Below, one piece after another: positions 27,100 through 35,955 of a stretch of 42,140 bases of DNA. The stretch covers positions 1-42,140 of the forward strand of contig NZ_AUWR01000088.1 of NCBI RefSeq assembly GCF_000455125.1, written 5' to 3'. A program made the translations under genes and the position numbers. Source of the DNA: Mycobacterium sp. UM_WGJ. Its GTDB lineage: Bacteria > Actinomycetota > Actinomycetes > Mycobacteriales > Mycobacteriaceae. Below the pieces are notes generated by a model. That model did not search any database and was not told the origin of the DNA. It saw only the letters and a list, made by a program, of their open reading frames with translations. Each line of letters begins with the position of its first letter. Position 1 is the stretch's first letter.

Positions 27100-28940
27100 C
27101 GGACTGCGCGCCGACCCGGACCCCGGACGACTTCGACATCGAGGCGCTGCGGCGCAAGTACGCCGCCGAGCGTGCCAAGCGCGTTCGCTCCGACGGCTCG
27201 CAGCAGTACCTCGAACTCAAGGATGACTTCGTGGAGTTCGCCGAGGTCGATCCGCACACCGCGGTGACTCCGCGGGAACCCCTCGACGCCGACATCGAGG
27301 TGGTAGTCCTCGGTGGTGGCATTGCCGGACTGCTCGCCGGCGCCTATCTGAAGAAGGCCGGCGTGGCCGACGTGCGGGTTATCGAGATGGGCGGCGACTT
27401 CGGCGGTGTCTGGTACTGGAATCGGTTCCCCGGAATCCAATGCGACAACGACGCGTACTGCTACGTTCCGCTGCTCGAAGAACTCGACTTCATCCCGTCC
27501 AAGAAGTTCGCCGACGGCGCCGAGATCTTCCAGCATTGTCAGAACATCGGAAAGCACTTCGGCCTCTATGACGGGGCGATCTTCTCGACCCAGGTGCGCA
27601 CCGCCCGCTGGGACGAGGAGATCAAGCGCTGGCGGCTGACGACGAACCGGGGCGACGACTTGCGGGCGCGTTTCGTGGTGATGGCGCAGGGGTCCTACAA
27701 CCGGCCCAAGTTGCCCGGCATCGCCGGCATCAAGGACTTCATGGACGCGGGCGGCCACGTCTTCCACTCGGCCCGCTGGGATTACGACTACACCGGCGGT
27801 GACGCGAACGGTGGCCTGGACAAGCTGGCGGACAAGCGGGTAGCTCTGGTGGGCACCGGCGCGACCGGGGTGCAGCTGGTTCCGCACCTGGGCCGAGACG
27901 CCAAACAGCTCTATGTTTTTCAGCGCACGCCGTCGTCGGTCGACTTCCGTCGCAACGAGCCCACCGACCCGCAGTGGGCCGCGTCGCTGCAACCGGGTTG
28001 GCAGGCCGAACGCAAGCGCAACTTTCACCGCTGGTCGCCGTTCGAAGGCGTGGTGTTCGACGCCCCCGATATGGTGTGCGACTTCTGGACCGAGTTGGGG
28101 CGCAACCTGACCGCTCGTATCGGCGCCAGCCCCGACCCGACGGCTCTGAGCGTCGAGGAGATCATGGCGATGCGGGAGGAGGAGGACTACAAGATCATGG
28201 AGCGGCTGCGTCGCCGCATCGACGGTATCGTCGAGGATCCGCAGACCGCTGAGGCGCTCAAGCCGTACTACCGCTTCATGTGCAAACGCCCGACCTCTAG
28301 CGACACTTACCTGCCCGCGTTCAATCGGCCCAACGTCACGCTGGTCGACGTGGCCGAATCCAAGGGTGTCGAAAAACTCACGGAGAAAGGCATTGTCGCC
28401 GGCGGCGTCGAGTACCACGTCGACTGCGTCATCTTCGCCAGCGGTTTCGAGATATCCACGGAGATCAGCCGTCGGTACGCGATCGACGTGATCGAGGGCC
28501 GCGACGGGGTATCGCTGTTCGACCACTGGCGCGACGGGTACCAGACCCTGCATGGGATGACCAGCCGCGGGTTCCCCAATCAGTTCCACACCGGCTTCAT
28601 TCAGGGCGGTGTGTCGGCCAACACCACCGCGATGTTCGAGCAACAGGCCGAGCACATCGCCTACATCATTGCCGAGGCTGTCAAACGGGAGGCGACGGTC
28701 GTCGAGCCCAGTGCGGAGGGACAGAACGCCTGGGTCAACACCATCCGTGAGTTGGCATTCGACAACTCGGCCTTCGACTTATCCTGCACACCAGGCTATT
28801 ACAACAACGAGGGCCGCGGATTCGGCGACGCCAGCCGCTCGTTCTTGGGTGAGGTCTACTCGCCGGGCTTCTACGCCTTCGATGATCTGTTGAGGCAGTG
28901 GCGCGACGCCGGCGACCTGAAAGGCCTGGATCTGCAGTGA
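27096..28940 (+). CDS. Baeyer-Villiger-type FAD monooxygenase
   Basis: 614 residues. Features in order: an N-terminal extension of about 65 residues, the FAD Rossmann motif GGGIAG (73-78), GGVWYWNRFPGIQCD (103-117), the Baeyer-Villiger fingerprint region GGHVFHSARWD near 219-229 and the NADPH Rossmann motif GTGATG (253-258). Such enzymes insert oxygen next to a ketone to give an ester or lactone. The extension resembles that of large cyclic-ketone or steroid monooxygenases. The ATG overlaps the Rieske stop (ATGA), so the two oxygenases are made together. Confidence 0.92.
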   Translation: MTDCAPTRTPDDFDIEALRRKYAAERAKRVRSDGSQQYLELKDDFVEFAEVDPHTAVTPREPLDADIEVVVLGGGIAGLLAGAYLKKAGVADVRVIEMGGDFGGVWYWNRFPGIQCDNDAYCYVPLLEELDFIPSKKFADGAEIFQHCQNIGKHFGLYDGAIFSTQVRTARWDEEIKRWRLTTNRGDDLRARFVVMAQGSYNRPKLPGIAGIKDFMDAGGHVFHSARWDYDYTGGDANGGLDKLADKRVALVGTGATGVQLVPHLGRDAKQLYVFQRTPSSVDFRRNEPTDPQWAASLQPGWQAERKRNFHRWSPFEGVVFDAPDMVCDFWTELGRNLTARIGASPDPTALSVEEIMAMREEEDYKIMERLRRRIDGIVEDPQTAEALKPYYRFMCKRPTSSDTYLPAFNRPNVTLVDVAESKGVEKLTEKGIVAGGVEYHVDCVIFASGFEISTEISRRYAIDVIEGRDGVSLFDHWRDGYQTLHGMTSRGFPNQFHTGFIQGGVSANTTAMFEQQAEHIAYIIAEAVKREATVVEPSAEGQNAWVNTIRELAFDNSAFDLSCTPGYYNNEGRGFGDASRSFLGEVYSPGFYAFDDLLRQWRDAGDLKGLDLQ

Positions 28941-29046
28941 CATCGACGTCGAGGGCTACGACACTGCCGATACGAGAACGCAGCGAGCGGATCGAAACTT
29001 CCGTACTGGCAGACCGGATGCTGCACCGAACCGAGGAACCGTTCGC

Positions 29047-30000
29047 TTGAGCCGACACCGGACTGCGGGTCTGAACTTCGATGGCCGTGTTGCCGTCGTG
29101 ACCGGTGCCGGGCGGGGACTGGGTCGCGCCTATGCGCAGCTGCTGGCGCAGCGAGGTGCCGCTGTCGTCGTCAATGACACCGGTGGTGACCTCACCGGCG
29201 ACGGCCTGCACGCAGGCCTCGCCGAGCAGGTGGCCGCCGAGATCCGTGATGCGGGCGGCGCCGCGGTGGGCTGCACCGCGTCGGTCGCCACACCCGAGGG
29301 CGGGGCGGCCATCGTCGACGCAGCGCTGAAGCGCTACGGGAGGGTCGACATCCTGATCCACAATGCCGGAAACGTCCGCCGGGCGCCGTTACGTCAGATG
29401 AGTTCGCACGACTTCGAGGCGGTCCTGGACGTGCACCTGCGTGGCGCGTTCCATGTGGTGCGGGCGGCCTTCGGCGCCATGTGTGACGCAGGCTACGGTC
29501 GCATAGTGCTGACCTCGTCGATCGGCGGAATCTACGGCAACGCCGATGTGGCCAACTATGCGGCCGCGAAGGCGGGCGTGATCGGGCTGAGCAACGTCGC
29601 GGCGCTGGAGGGCGCGGCTCACGGAGTCCGCTGCAACGTGGTGGTCCCGGCGGCGGTGACCCGGATGGCCGAGGGGATCGACACGTCGGCGTACCCGCCG
29701 ATGGAACCCGAGCTGGTGGCGCCCGTGGTGGGGTGGCTGGCACACGAGTCCTGTTCGGTCACCGGTGAAGTGTTGATCGCGCTGGCCGGGCGGGTGGCGC
29801 GCGCCGCATTGGTTGAGAGTCCCGGTGTTTACCAACCGTCCTGGACGATCGAGGACATCGACGCGCGGATCGAGGCGATCCGCGACGTCACCGAGCCGGT
29901 GAGCTTCCCGGTGGTGCCCGACGGGCACGCCGCGCATATCCGCTACAGCTTCGGGATGGCCCAATCAGACGGAACCCAAGTAGTCGAAGGAGAGTTGTGA
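29047..30000 (+). CDS. short-chain dehydrogenase, 17beta-HSD4-like
   Basis: 317 residues with TGAGRGLG (19-26), NAG (106-108), Ser158, Tyr171-x3-Lys175, and a C-terminal extension of about 60 residues ending in a SFGMAQSDG-type tail. This resembles the dehydrogenase part of peroxisomal type-2 multifunctional enzyme and mycobacterial homologs acting on 3-hydroxyacyl-CoA or steroid alcohols. Start TTG at 29047 with AGGAA eight bases upstream; 106 bp separate it from the monooxygenase gene, with no clear promoter. The stop abuts the aldehyde dehydrogenase start (TGATG). Confidence 0.87.
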   Translation: MSRHRTAGLNFDGRVAVVTGAGRGLGRAYAQLLAQRGAAVVVNDTGGDLTGDGLHAGLAEQVAAEIRDAGGAAVGCTASVATPEGGAAIVDAALKRYGRVDILIHNAGNVRRAPLRQMSSHDFEAVLDVHLRGAFHVVRAAFGAMCDAGYGRIVLTSSIGGIYGNADVANYAAAKAGVIGLSNVAALEGAAHGVRCNVVVPAAVTRMAEGIDTSAYPPMEPELVAPVVGWLAHESCSVTGEVLIALAGRVARAALVESPGVYQPSWTIEDIDARIEAIRDVTEPVSFPVVPDGHAAHIRYSFGMAQSDGTQVVEGEL

Positions 30001-31433
30001 TGCGCGATTACACCCAGTTCTACATCGACGGCCGGTGGGTGGACCCGGCCGAAGCGAAGACGCTCGACGTCGACAATCCGGCCACTGAAAAGGTCTGCGG
30101 GAAGATCGCACTGGGCTCGGCGGCCGACGTCGACCTCGCGGTCGCGGCGGCCCGGCGGGCCTTTGACAGCTGGTCGCAGAGCAGCCGCGCGGAGCGGCTG
30201 GAGCTGCTGCAGGCGATCCTGGCCGAGTATCAACGTCGCAGCGGCGATCTTGCCGACGCGGTGAGCGAAGAGATGGGGGCACCACCCAGCCTGGCCGCCG
30301 GAGTCCAGGTCAATCTCGGGGCGGGTCACCTCGTCACCGCGATCGATGCCCTGAAGAACTTCTCGTTCAGCGAGCAGCGCGGTGACACCTTGGTGGAACG
30401 CGACCCGATCGGGGTGTGCGGTCTCATCACACCCTGGAACTGGCCGCTGAACCAGATCGCGGTGAAGGTGTACCCGGCGTTGTCCACCGGCTGCACCATG
30501 GTGCTCAAGCCGTCGGAGGTCGCGCCGTTCTCGGCCTACGTCTTCACCGAGATCATGCATGCCGCGGGTGTCCCGGCCGGCGTGTACAACATGGTCAACG
30601 GCGACGGCCCCGGGGTGGGGGTGGCGTTGTCGCGGCACCCGGACGTCGACATGGTGTCGTTCACCGGCTCCACCCGCGCCGGCGTGGCGGTGGCGGAGAA
30701 CGCCGCACCGACCGTGAAGCGGGTGACCCAGGAGCTGGGCGGCAAGAGCGCCAACATCGTGCTCGACGACGACGCGTTCGTCGACAGTGTCACCGCCGGG
30801 GTTTCGACCATGATGGTCAACTCCGGGCAGAGCTGTAATGCCCCGTCGCGGATGCTGGTGCCGAACTCGCGCATGGACGAGGCCATCGCGATCGCCCATG
30901 CGGTCGCCGAACAGGTCAAGGTCGGCGACCCCGTCGATCCGAAAGCGATCGGTCCGGTGGCGTCAGCGGCGCAGTTCGCCAAGGTGCAGCGCCTGATCGA
31001 GCAGGGTATCGCCGAGGGCGCTACGGTCGCCGCCGGCGGCGTGGGCCGGCCGGACGGGATTGAGACCGGCTACTTCGTCCGGCCGACTGTCTTCGCACGG
31101 GTGACGAACCAGATGACGATCGCGCGCGAAGAGATCTTCGGCCCGGTGCTGTGCATCCTCGGCTATGACGACCTCGACGAGGCCGTCGAGATCGCCAACG
31201 ACACCGAGTACGGCCTGGCCGGCTACGTCTCGGGCGCCGATCTCGACGCCGCGCGGGGCATCGCCCGCCGGATCCGGGCCGGCTGGGTGGCGATCAACCA
31301 CGCTTTCGACCTGAACGCACCGTTCGGCGGCTACAAGCGCAGCGGCAACGGCCGGGAGTGGGGCGACGCCGGATTCCACGAATACCTGGAGACCAAGAGC
31401 ACTTTGGGCTACGGGGTGGGTGCCGCCGGCTGA
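30000..31433 (+). CDS. NAD(P)-dependent aldehyde dehydrogenase
   Basis: 477 residues with the full catalytic set: PWNWPLNQ, FTGSTRAG, the general base in QELGGKSA and the nucleophile in NSGQSCNAPSR. It oxidises an aldehyde to a carboxylic acid, here probably the product of ester or lactone cleavage after the Baeyer-Villiger step, giving a substrate for the acyl-CoA ligase downstream. ATG at 30000 with GAAGGAG seven bases before it; a GTG three bases earlier is closer to the ribosome binding site and less likely. The gene is convergent with the reductase gene, 13 bp apart. Confidence 0.93.
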   Translation: MRDYTQFYIDGRWVDPAEAKTLDVDNPATEKVCGKIALGSAADVDLAVAAARRAFDSWSQSSRAERLELLQAILAEYQRRSGDLADAVSEEMGAPPSLAAGVQVNLGAGHLVTAIDALKNFSFSEQRGDTLVERDPIGVCGLITPWNWPLNQIAVKVYPALSTGCTMVLKPSEVAPFSAYVFTEIMHAAGVPAGVYNMVNGDGPGVGVALSRHPDVDMVSFTGSTRAGVAVAENAAPTVKRVTQELGGKSANIVLDDDAFVDSVTAGVSTMMVNSGQSCNAPSRMLVPNSRMDEAIAIAHAVAEQVKVGDPVDPKAIGPVASAAQFAKVQRLIEQGIAEGATVAAGGVGRPDGIETGYFVRPTVFARVTNQMTIAREEIFGPVLCILGYDDLDEAVEIANDTEYGLAGYVSGADLDAARGIARRIRAGWVAINHAFDLNAPFGGYKRSGNGREWGDAGFHEYLETKSTLGYGVGAAG

Positions 31434-31446
31434 GATGGCGCCCGCG

Positions 31447-32460
31447 CTATTCGTAGTGCACGGTGATCGAGCCGCCTTCGGGAAGGGCCTGGCAGGTCAG
31501 GATGTAACCGTCGGCCACTTCGTCGTCGTCGAGCACGGTGTTGTTGAGCATGGTCGCGCTGCCCTCGGTGATCTGGGCGATGCAGGTGCCGCAGTTGCCC
31601 GCCTCGCAGGAGAACGGCGGAGCCAGTCCGGCGCGGCGGGCGCTCTCCAGCAGGGTCTCGCGAGGGACCCGCGGCACCGATTCCTTCTGGCGCCCCAGGT
31701 GGATCGTGACGGTCCCCGACACCTCGGTGTCGGGCGCCGGGGCCGCCGACGACGGGGCCGGCGCCGGGACGGTCGCCACATCGAAGTCCTCGATGAACAG
31801 CCGGCCCGGACCGGGCCAGGCCGCGCGCACCACATCCATGAATCCGGCCGGCCCGCACACGTAGCAGTCCGCGCCGGTGTCGGCGCCGACGAATTCCGTG
31901 ACCGCCGTGGCGTCCAGGAGTCCGTCGTCGGCGTCGCGGTGGCGGTGCACGGACAGTCGCCCGGGGTAGCGGGCGGCGAGTTCGTCCAGCGCGCGTTCGA
32001 AGATCGCCGCGGTAGCGTCCCGATCGGCGCAGAGCAGTCGCACGGCGCGGTCGGTGGTCGCCAGTGCGCTCTTGGCCAGCGAAAGGATGGGAGTGATCCC
32101 GCTGCCGCCGGAGAACGCCAGCAGCGGAGCCGCCGACTCTTGCAGGCAGAAGGTCCCCGCCGCGCGGGTCATGACCAGCTCGTCGCCTTCGGCGACGTTG
32201 TCCAGCAACCAGTTCGACACCTTGCCGCCGGGAACACGCTTGACCGTGGTCGTCAGCTCGGTGTCGGTCTCTGGCGCGCTCGACATCGAGTAGGACCGGT
32301 ACAACTCCTCGCCGTCGACCCGTACCTGGAACGTCGAATACTGGCCGGCCCGGTAGGGAAACGGTGTCTCGTGGGGCGCCAGCACGAAGGTGTAGGCGTC
32401 GGCGGTCTCTTTGACGATGCGCGTCACGGTCGCTCGCTGGAAAACATGAGTGACCGCCAT
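31447..32460 (-). CDS. ferredoxin-NAD(P)H reductase, KshB-like
   Basis: 337 residues: an FAD-binding domain with RSYSMSS, an NAD-binding domain with GGSGITPI and CGPAGFM, then a plant-type 2Fe-2S domain with Cys-x4-Cys-x2-Cys-x29-Cys. This FAD-NAD-2Fe-2S order is that of KshB, the reductase of 3-ketosteroid 9alpha-hydroxylase, and of related class IA electron-transfer proteins. It likely supplies electrons to the Rieske oxygenase at 25717-27099. ATG at 32460 with GAAGGGG upstream. Divergent from the acyl-CoA ligase across a perfect palindrome. Substrate specificity for steroids is not implied. Confidence 0.9.
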   Translation of the reverse strand: MAVTHVFQRATVTRIVKETADAYTFVLAPHETPFPYRAGQYSTFQVRVDGEELYRSYSMSSAPETDTELTTTVKRVPGGKVSNWLLDNVAEGDELVMTRAAGTFCLQESAAPLLAFSGGSGITPILSLAKSALATTDRAVRLLCADRDATAAIFERALDELAARYPGRLSVHRHRDADDGLLDATAVTEFVGADTGADCYVCGPAGFMDVVRAAWPGPGRLFIEDFDVATVPAPAPSSAAPAPDTEVSGTVTIHLGRQKESVPRVPRETLLESARRAGLAPPFSCEAGNCGTCIAQITEGSATMLNNTVLDDDEVADGYILTCQALPEGGSITVHYE

Positions 32461-32489
32461 GCCCACCCCTTCTGGTTTGCGTTCTTCAC

Positions 32490-32512
32490 TTGAGAGAATA
32501 CTATTCTCTCAA
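32490..32512. promoter_or_regulatory. perfect 23-bp palindromic operator
   Basis: TTGAGAGAATA, a central C, then its exact reverse complement TATTCTCTCAA. It lies between the divergent reductase and ligase genes. A TAGTAT -10-like hexamer for the reductase is at its centre (minus, 32503-32498), and a TAGGAT -10 for the ligase (32518-32523) starts six bases after it. A bound dimer would block both promoters. This form is typical of TetR/FadR-type repressors. Confidence 0.8.
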
Positions 32513-32517
32513 ACCGA

Positions 32518-32523
32518 TAGGAT
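32518..32523 (+). promoter_or_regulatory. -10 element of a leaderless acyl-CoA ligase transcript
   Basis: TAGGAT fits TANNNT and ends eight bases before the ATG at 32532, predicting a transcript that begins at or one to two bases before the start codon. No ribosome binding site precedes the ATG. Confidence 0.55.
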
Positions 32524-32531
32524 CTTCTCAA

Positions 32532-33974
32532 ATGTCGCCAGGATCGTCCACAGCAGTGCTTGCGTTCGAGGATCGGCAGTGGCGGCTGCCCGAACTCGAC
32601 GCGCTGGCCGGCGACCTGGCCGCCGTGCTGGCGACCGACGGCGTGCGCACCGGAGACCGGGTGGCGCTGATGTCATCGAATCGCCCGGAGTTCGTCATCG
32701 CGGTGCGCGCCATCTGGCGCCTGGGTGCGGTCGCCGCCCTGATCAGCCCGGCCTGGAAGCGCGACGAGGTGGCGCACGCGCTCGCGCTGGTGCAACCCCG
32801 GTGCGCCCTCGGCGACCACCCGGTACTGGCCGAGCTGATGCCGATGCGGCACCTCGATGAAGTGATGGCCGAGATTCCGGCCGCCACCTGGGAGGGTGAT
32901 CCACCGCAGGCCGGCTCCGACGCGCTGCTGGTGTTCAGTTCCGGCACCACCGGGTTGCCCAAAGCCGTCCGGCACACCCACGCCTCGCTGGCCGCGGCGG
33001 TGGGGCACTGGCGGGATGCCTTGGGGCTGAGCGCCGCCGACCGGATCCAAGTGGCGACACCGCCGTCGCACATCCTGGGGCTGCTCAACATCCTGACCGC
33101 GCTGCAGGTCGGGGCGTGGGTGCGGTTGCACCGCCGGTTCGACATCGACGCGATGCTCACATCGATCGGTACCGACAAGATCACCGTGGAGATGGCCGTG
33201 GCACCGATCGCCCTGGCCATCGCCGCGCATCCGGACCTGGAATCATTCGACCTGTCCTCCCTGCGTTTCATCATGTGGGGTGCCACCCCGGTGACCGCGG
33301 TCGTCGCGGACACCGTCACCCGGCGCACCGGCGTGCCGTTTGTGCCGGCCTACGGCACCAGCGAACTGCCGGTGATCGCCTGCAATCCCGTCGATGGGGC
33401 GCGACGCAACCTGGCGGTTCCGGACACCGTGGGCCGGCCCGTGCCCGGGGTCGAGCTGAAGGTGGTGGACCTGGATGCCGACGATGCCGACCCCGAGCCG
33501 TTGCCGCCCGGAGCTCTCGGCGAGATCCTGGTCCGGTCCGAATCCCTGATGGCCGGCTACCTTCCCGCCTCGGCGACCGCAGAGGTGGTGCGCGACGGAT
33601 GGTTTCATACCGGCGACGTGGGCTACCTCGACGCCGGCGGCCGGTTGCGGATCACCGATCGCTGCAAGGAGATGATCAAGGTCCGCGGCTTTCAGGTCGC
33701 CCCCGCCGAGATCGAGGCGGTGTTGCACGAGCACCCGGCGGTCGCTGACTGCGGCGTGTTCGGGGTGCCCGACGAGCGTGACGGTGAGGCCGTCGTCGCC
33801 GCGGTCGCACTGCACGCCCCGGTCAGCGCCGAGGAACTGTGCGCGCTGGTCGGCGACCGCCTCGCGTCCTACAAGCGGCTGCGCCGGGTGGTGTTCGTAC
33901 CTGAGATCCCTCGGTTGCCTTCCGGAAAGCTGTTGCGCCGACTACTGAAGGAGCGCCTATGGATGTCCGGCTGA
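32532..33974 (+). CDS. acyl-CoA synthetase (AMP-forming, FadD-like)
   Basis: 480 residues, ANL superfamily. P-loop FSSGTTGLPKAV, the motif YGTSE, GWFHTGDVG and the C-terminal catalytic lysine in LPSGKLLRR are intact. It activates a carboxylic acid to its CoA ester through an acyl-adenylate. The open frame extends to 32490, but that region is the operator; ATG 32532 follows the -10 directly, so the mRNA is probably leaderless. It leads an operon with two acyl-CoA dehydrogenases, a crotonase and a MeaB-type GTPase; its stop overlaps the next gene by 16 bp. Confidence 0.92.
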   Translation: MSPGSSTAVLAFEDRQWRLPELDALAGDLAAVLATDGVRTGDRVALMSSNRPEFVIAVRAIWRLGAVAALISPAWKRDEVAHALALVQPRCALGDHPVLAELMPMRHLDEVMAEIPAATWEGDPPQAGSDALLVFSSGTTGLPKAVRHTHASLAAAVGHWRDALGLSAADRIQVATPPSHILGLLNILTALQVGAWVRLHRRFDIDAMLTSIGTDKITVEMAVAPIALAIAAHPDLESFDLSSLRFIMWGATPVTAVVADTVTRRTGVPFVPAYGTSELPVIACNPVDGARRNLAVPDTVGRPVPGVELKVVDLDADDADPEPLPPGALGEILVRSESLMAGYLPASATAEVVRDGWFHTGDVGYLDAGGRLRITDRCKEMIKVRGFQVAPAEIEAVLHEHPAVADCGVFGVPDERDGEAVVAAVALHAPVSAEELCALVGDRLASYKRLRRVVFVPEIPRLPSGKLLRRLLKERLWMSG

Positions 33975-34864
33975 ATGCCGAGCAGCGTCAACTGCGAGAC
34001 GCCTCGGCCAAGCTCGCCGACGATCTGGGGCCGGGCTCGGTGGCCGACCTCGACGATGCGAGCCGGATAGCCCGCCTGGAACGCGCCGTCGAGCAGACCG
34101 GCTGGCGCGCTTTACGTTCCGACGGCGCCTCGGGAGTCGAGGTGGCGATCGTCGCCGAGGAGTTCGGGCGCGGCCTCATCGATGTGCCGTTCCTCGGACC
34201 GGTACTCGCCGACGACCTGCACCGCCGGGTTGCCCTGGGCGAGGACCCGACCACCGTTGCGGTCGGTGACACCGCCATCGACGCCCGCGGTGCCGCGAAG
34301 GCGGTGACGGTACGCGGTCGCACGGTGCTGACCGCCCCCGTCGGCGCGCTGCGCACCAGCGCCGACCTGACCCGGCCCGTCGCGGGTCTTGCCGGTGCGC
34401 CGCAGCGGGTCGGTGAGCTCGGCGCCGAGGACGCATTGCGGTGGCAGGCGCTGGCGCTGGTGACGACGTGCGCCGATCTGGTCGGCACCGCGCGTGGTGC
34501 GCACGGTCTGGCATGCGATTACGCCAAGCTCCGTGAGCAGTACGGCAAACCCATCGGGTCCTATCAGGCCATCGCACACCTGCTCGCCGAGGGACTGGCG
34601 CTGATCGAGGGCTCGGTGAGCGTGCTGCGGCACGCGGCCTGGGCGGTTGACGAGGCGCCCGCGGCCGACGCGGTGCGTGCCGCCCGGATCGCCAAGATCT
34701 ACTCGGCACGCACCGCGCGGACGGTCTGCGAGACCGCGATCCAGGTGCACGGCGGCATCGGCAACACCTGGGAGTGCGCGGCGCACGTCTACCTGCGGCG
34801 GGCGCTGACTTCGACCGGCCTGTGGCCCGTGACGATAAGGGAGATCGCAGATGGACTTTCGTGA
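33959..34864 (+). CDS. acyl-CoA dehydrogenase, short subunit
   Basis: 301 residues, about 80 fewer than a typical acyl-CoA dehydrogenase; the middle beta domain is reduced. The C-terminal FAD/dimer helices are clear (REQYGKPIGSYQAIAH and VHGGIGNTWE). In mycobacteria such short FadE proteins form alpha2beta2 heterotetramers with the adjacent FadE, as in the ChsE enzymes of cholesterol side-chain degradation. ATG with AAGGAG six bases upstream, overlapping the ligase 3' end by 16 bp and the next gene by 14 bp. It probably works only with that neighbour. Confidence 0.88.
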   Translation: MDVRLNAEQRQLRDASAKLADDLGPGSVADLDDASRIARLERAVEQTGWRALRSDGASGVEVAIVAEEFGRGLIDVPFLGPVLADDLHRRVALGEDPTTVAVGDTAIDARGAAKAVTVRGRTVLTAPVGALRTSADLTRPVAGLAGAPQRVGELGAEDALRWQALALVTTCADLVGTARGAHGLACDYAKLREQYGKPIGSYQAIAHLLAEGLALIEGSVSVLRHAAWAVDEAPAADAVRAARIAKIYSARTARTVCETAIQVHGGIGNTWECAAHVYLRRALTSTGLWPVTIREIADGLS

Positions 34865-35936
34865 TTCGCCCGCCGAAGCCGACTTCCGCAGCAGGCTTCG
34901 GGCCTGGCTGACGGAGCGCGCCGGTACCTTCCCCGCCGCCGGCGACGACGAATACTGGGCGCGCCAGGGTGAGTGGCATCAGGCACTGTATGCGGGCGGA
35001 TTCTTCGGGGTGTCCTGGCCGCGGGAGTACGGCGGCCAGGATCTGCCGCCGGTCTATGACGTGATCGTCGACGAGGAGCTGGCGGTCGCGGGCGCCCCGC
35101 CGCGGCCGAGTCTGGGGTATCTGGTGGTCGGGCTGGGCCGGCACGCCAGTGACGAACTGCAGCAACGGTTCCTGCCCGGCATGATCGACGGCACCCAGCG
35201 CTGGTGCCAGGGCTTCTCCGAACCCGGGGCGGGTTCGGATCTGGCATCGCTGACCACCACGGCGACCCGGGAAGGCGACGACTACGTCATTCACGGGCAC
35301 AAGATCTGGACCAGTTACTCCGATGTCGCCGACTGGTGTCTGCTGCTGGCCCGCACCGACAAGGACGCTCCCCGGCATCGCGGTATCTCGGCGTTCGTCA
35401 TCTCGATGCACCAGCCCGGAATCGAGCAGCGGCCGTTGCAGATGATCAACGGGGTCACCACGGAATTCGGCCAGGTGCTGTTCGACGGTGCGCGGGTGCC
35501 GGCGAGTCAGATGATCGGGGCTCCAGGGGAGGGCTGGGCGCTGGCGATGACGGTCGTTGGTCATGAGCGCGAACCGTCGACCCTGGGATACTCGGCGCGC
35601 TACGGCAAGTTGGTGCGCCAGATGGCGAACCGTGTACCGGGGGACGTGCCGGAGGAATTGGCCTGGGCAGCAGTCGAAACCGAGATGCTGCGGTTGCATG
35701 TGCGCCGGCGGCTCTCCGAACAGCTCGACGGCCTCTCGCACGGGCCGGAGGGTTCGTTGGACAAGCTGCTGATGACCTGGGTGGAGCAGTCCGTCGGCCA
35801 CGCCGCGCTGGCGGTCGGCGGGGTCGACGACCCGGACCTGCTCAGCGCCTACCTGTACAGCCGTGCCCAGAGCGTGATGGGCGGGACTTCGCAGATTCAG
35901 AAGAACATCATTGCCGGCCGAATACTGGGGTTGTAG
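34851..35936 (+). CDS. acyl-CoA dehydrogenase, long subunit
   Basis: 361 residues with the FAD motif FSEPGAGSDLA (near 122-132), KIWTSY and C-terminal MGGTSQIQKNIIA. The glutamate of the medium-chain type (YEGT) is replaced by Gly in MGGT; the Glu in GHER could be the base, as in the isovaleryl/long-chain type. It introduces the alpha-beta double bond into the acyl-CoA, probably as the partner of the short subunit encoded immediately upstream. ATG with AGGGAG seven bases before it. Confidence 0.9.
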   Translation: MDFRDSPAEADFRSRLRAWLTERAGTFPAAGDDEYWARQGEWHQALYAGGFFGVSWPREYGGQDLPPVYDVIVDEELAVAGAPPRPSLGYLVVGLGRHASDELQQRFLPGMIDGTQRWCQGFSEPGAGSDLASLTTTATREGDDYVIHGHKIWTSYSDVADWCLLLARTDKDAPRHRGISAFVISMHQPGIEQRPLQMINGVTTEFGQVLFDGARVPASQMIGAPGEGWALAMTVVGHEREPSTLGYSARYGKLVRQMANRVPGDVPEELAWAAVETEMLRLHVRRRLSEQLDGLSHGPEGSLDKLLMTWVEQSVGHAALAVGGVDDPDLLSAYLYSRAQSVMGGTSQIQKNIIAGRILGL

Positions 35937-35955
35937 ACCCGCGAAGGAGTCTGAC

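Noticed and set aside
27003-28655. 550-residue minus-strand frame opposite the Baeyer-Villiger gene
   Set aside because: Composition typical of an antisense shadow; the plus strand carries clear FAD and NADPH motifs.
28943-28952. TCGACGTCGA palindrome just after the monooxygenase gene
   Set aside because: Ten-base GC-rich palindromes of this type are expected by chance here and no promoter element lies nearby.
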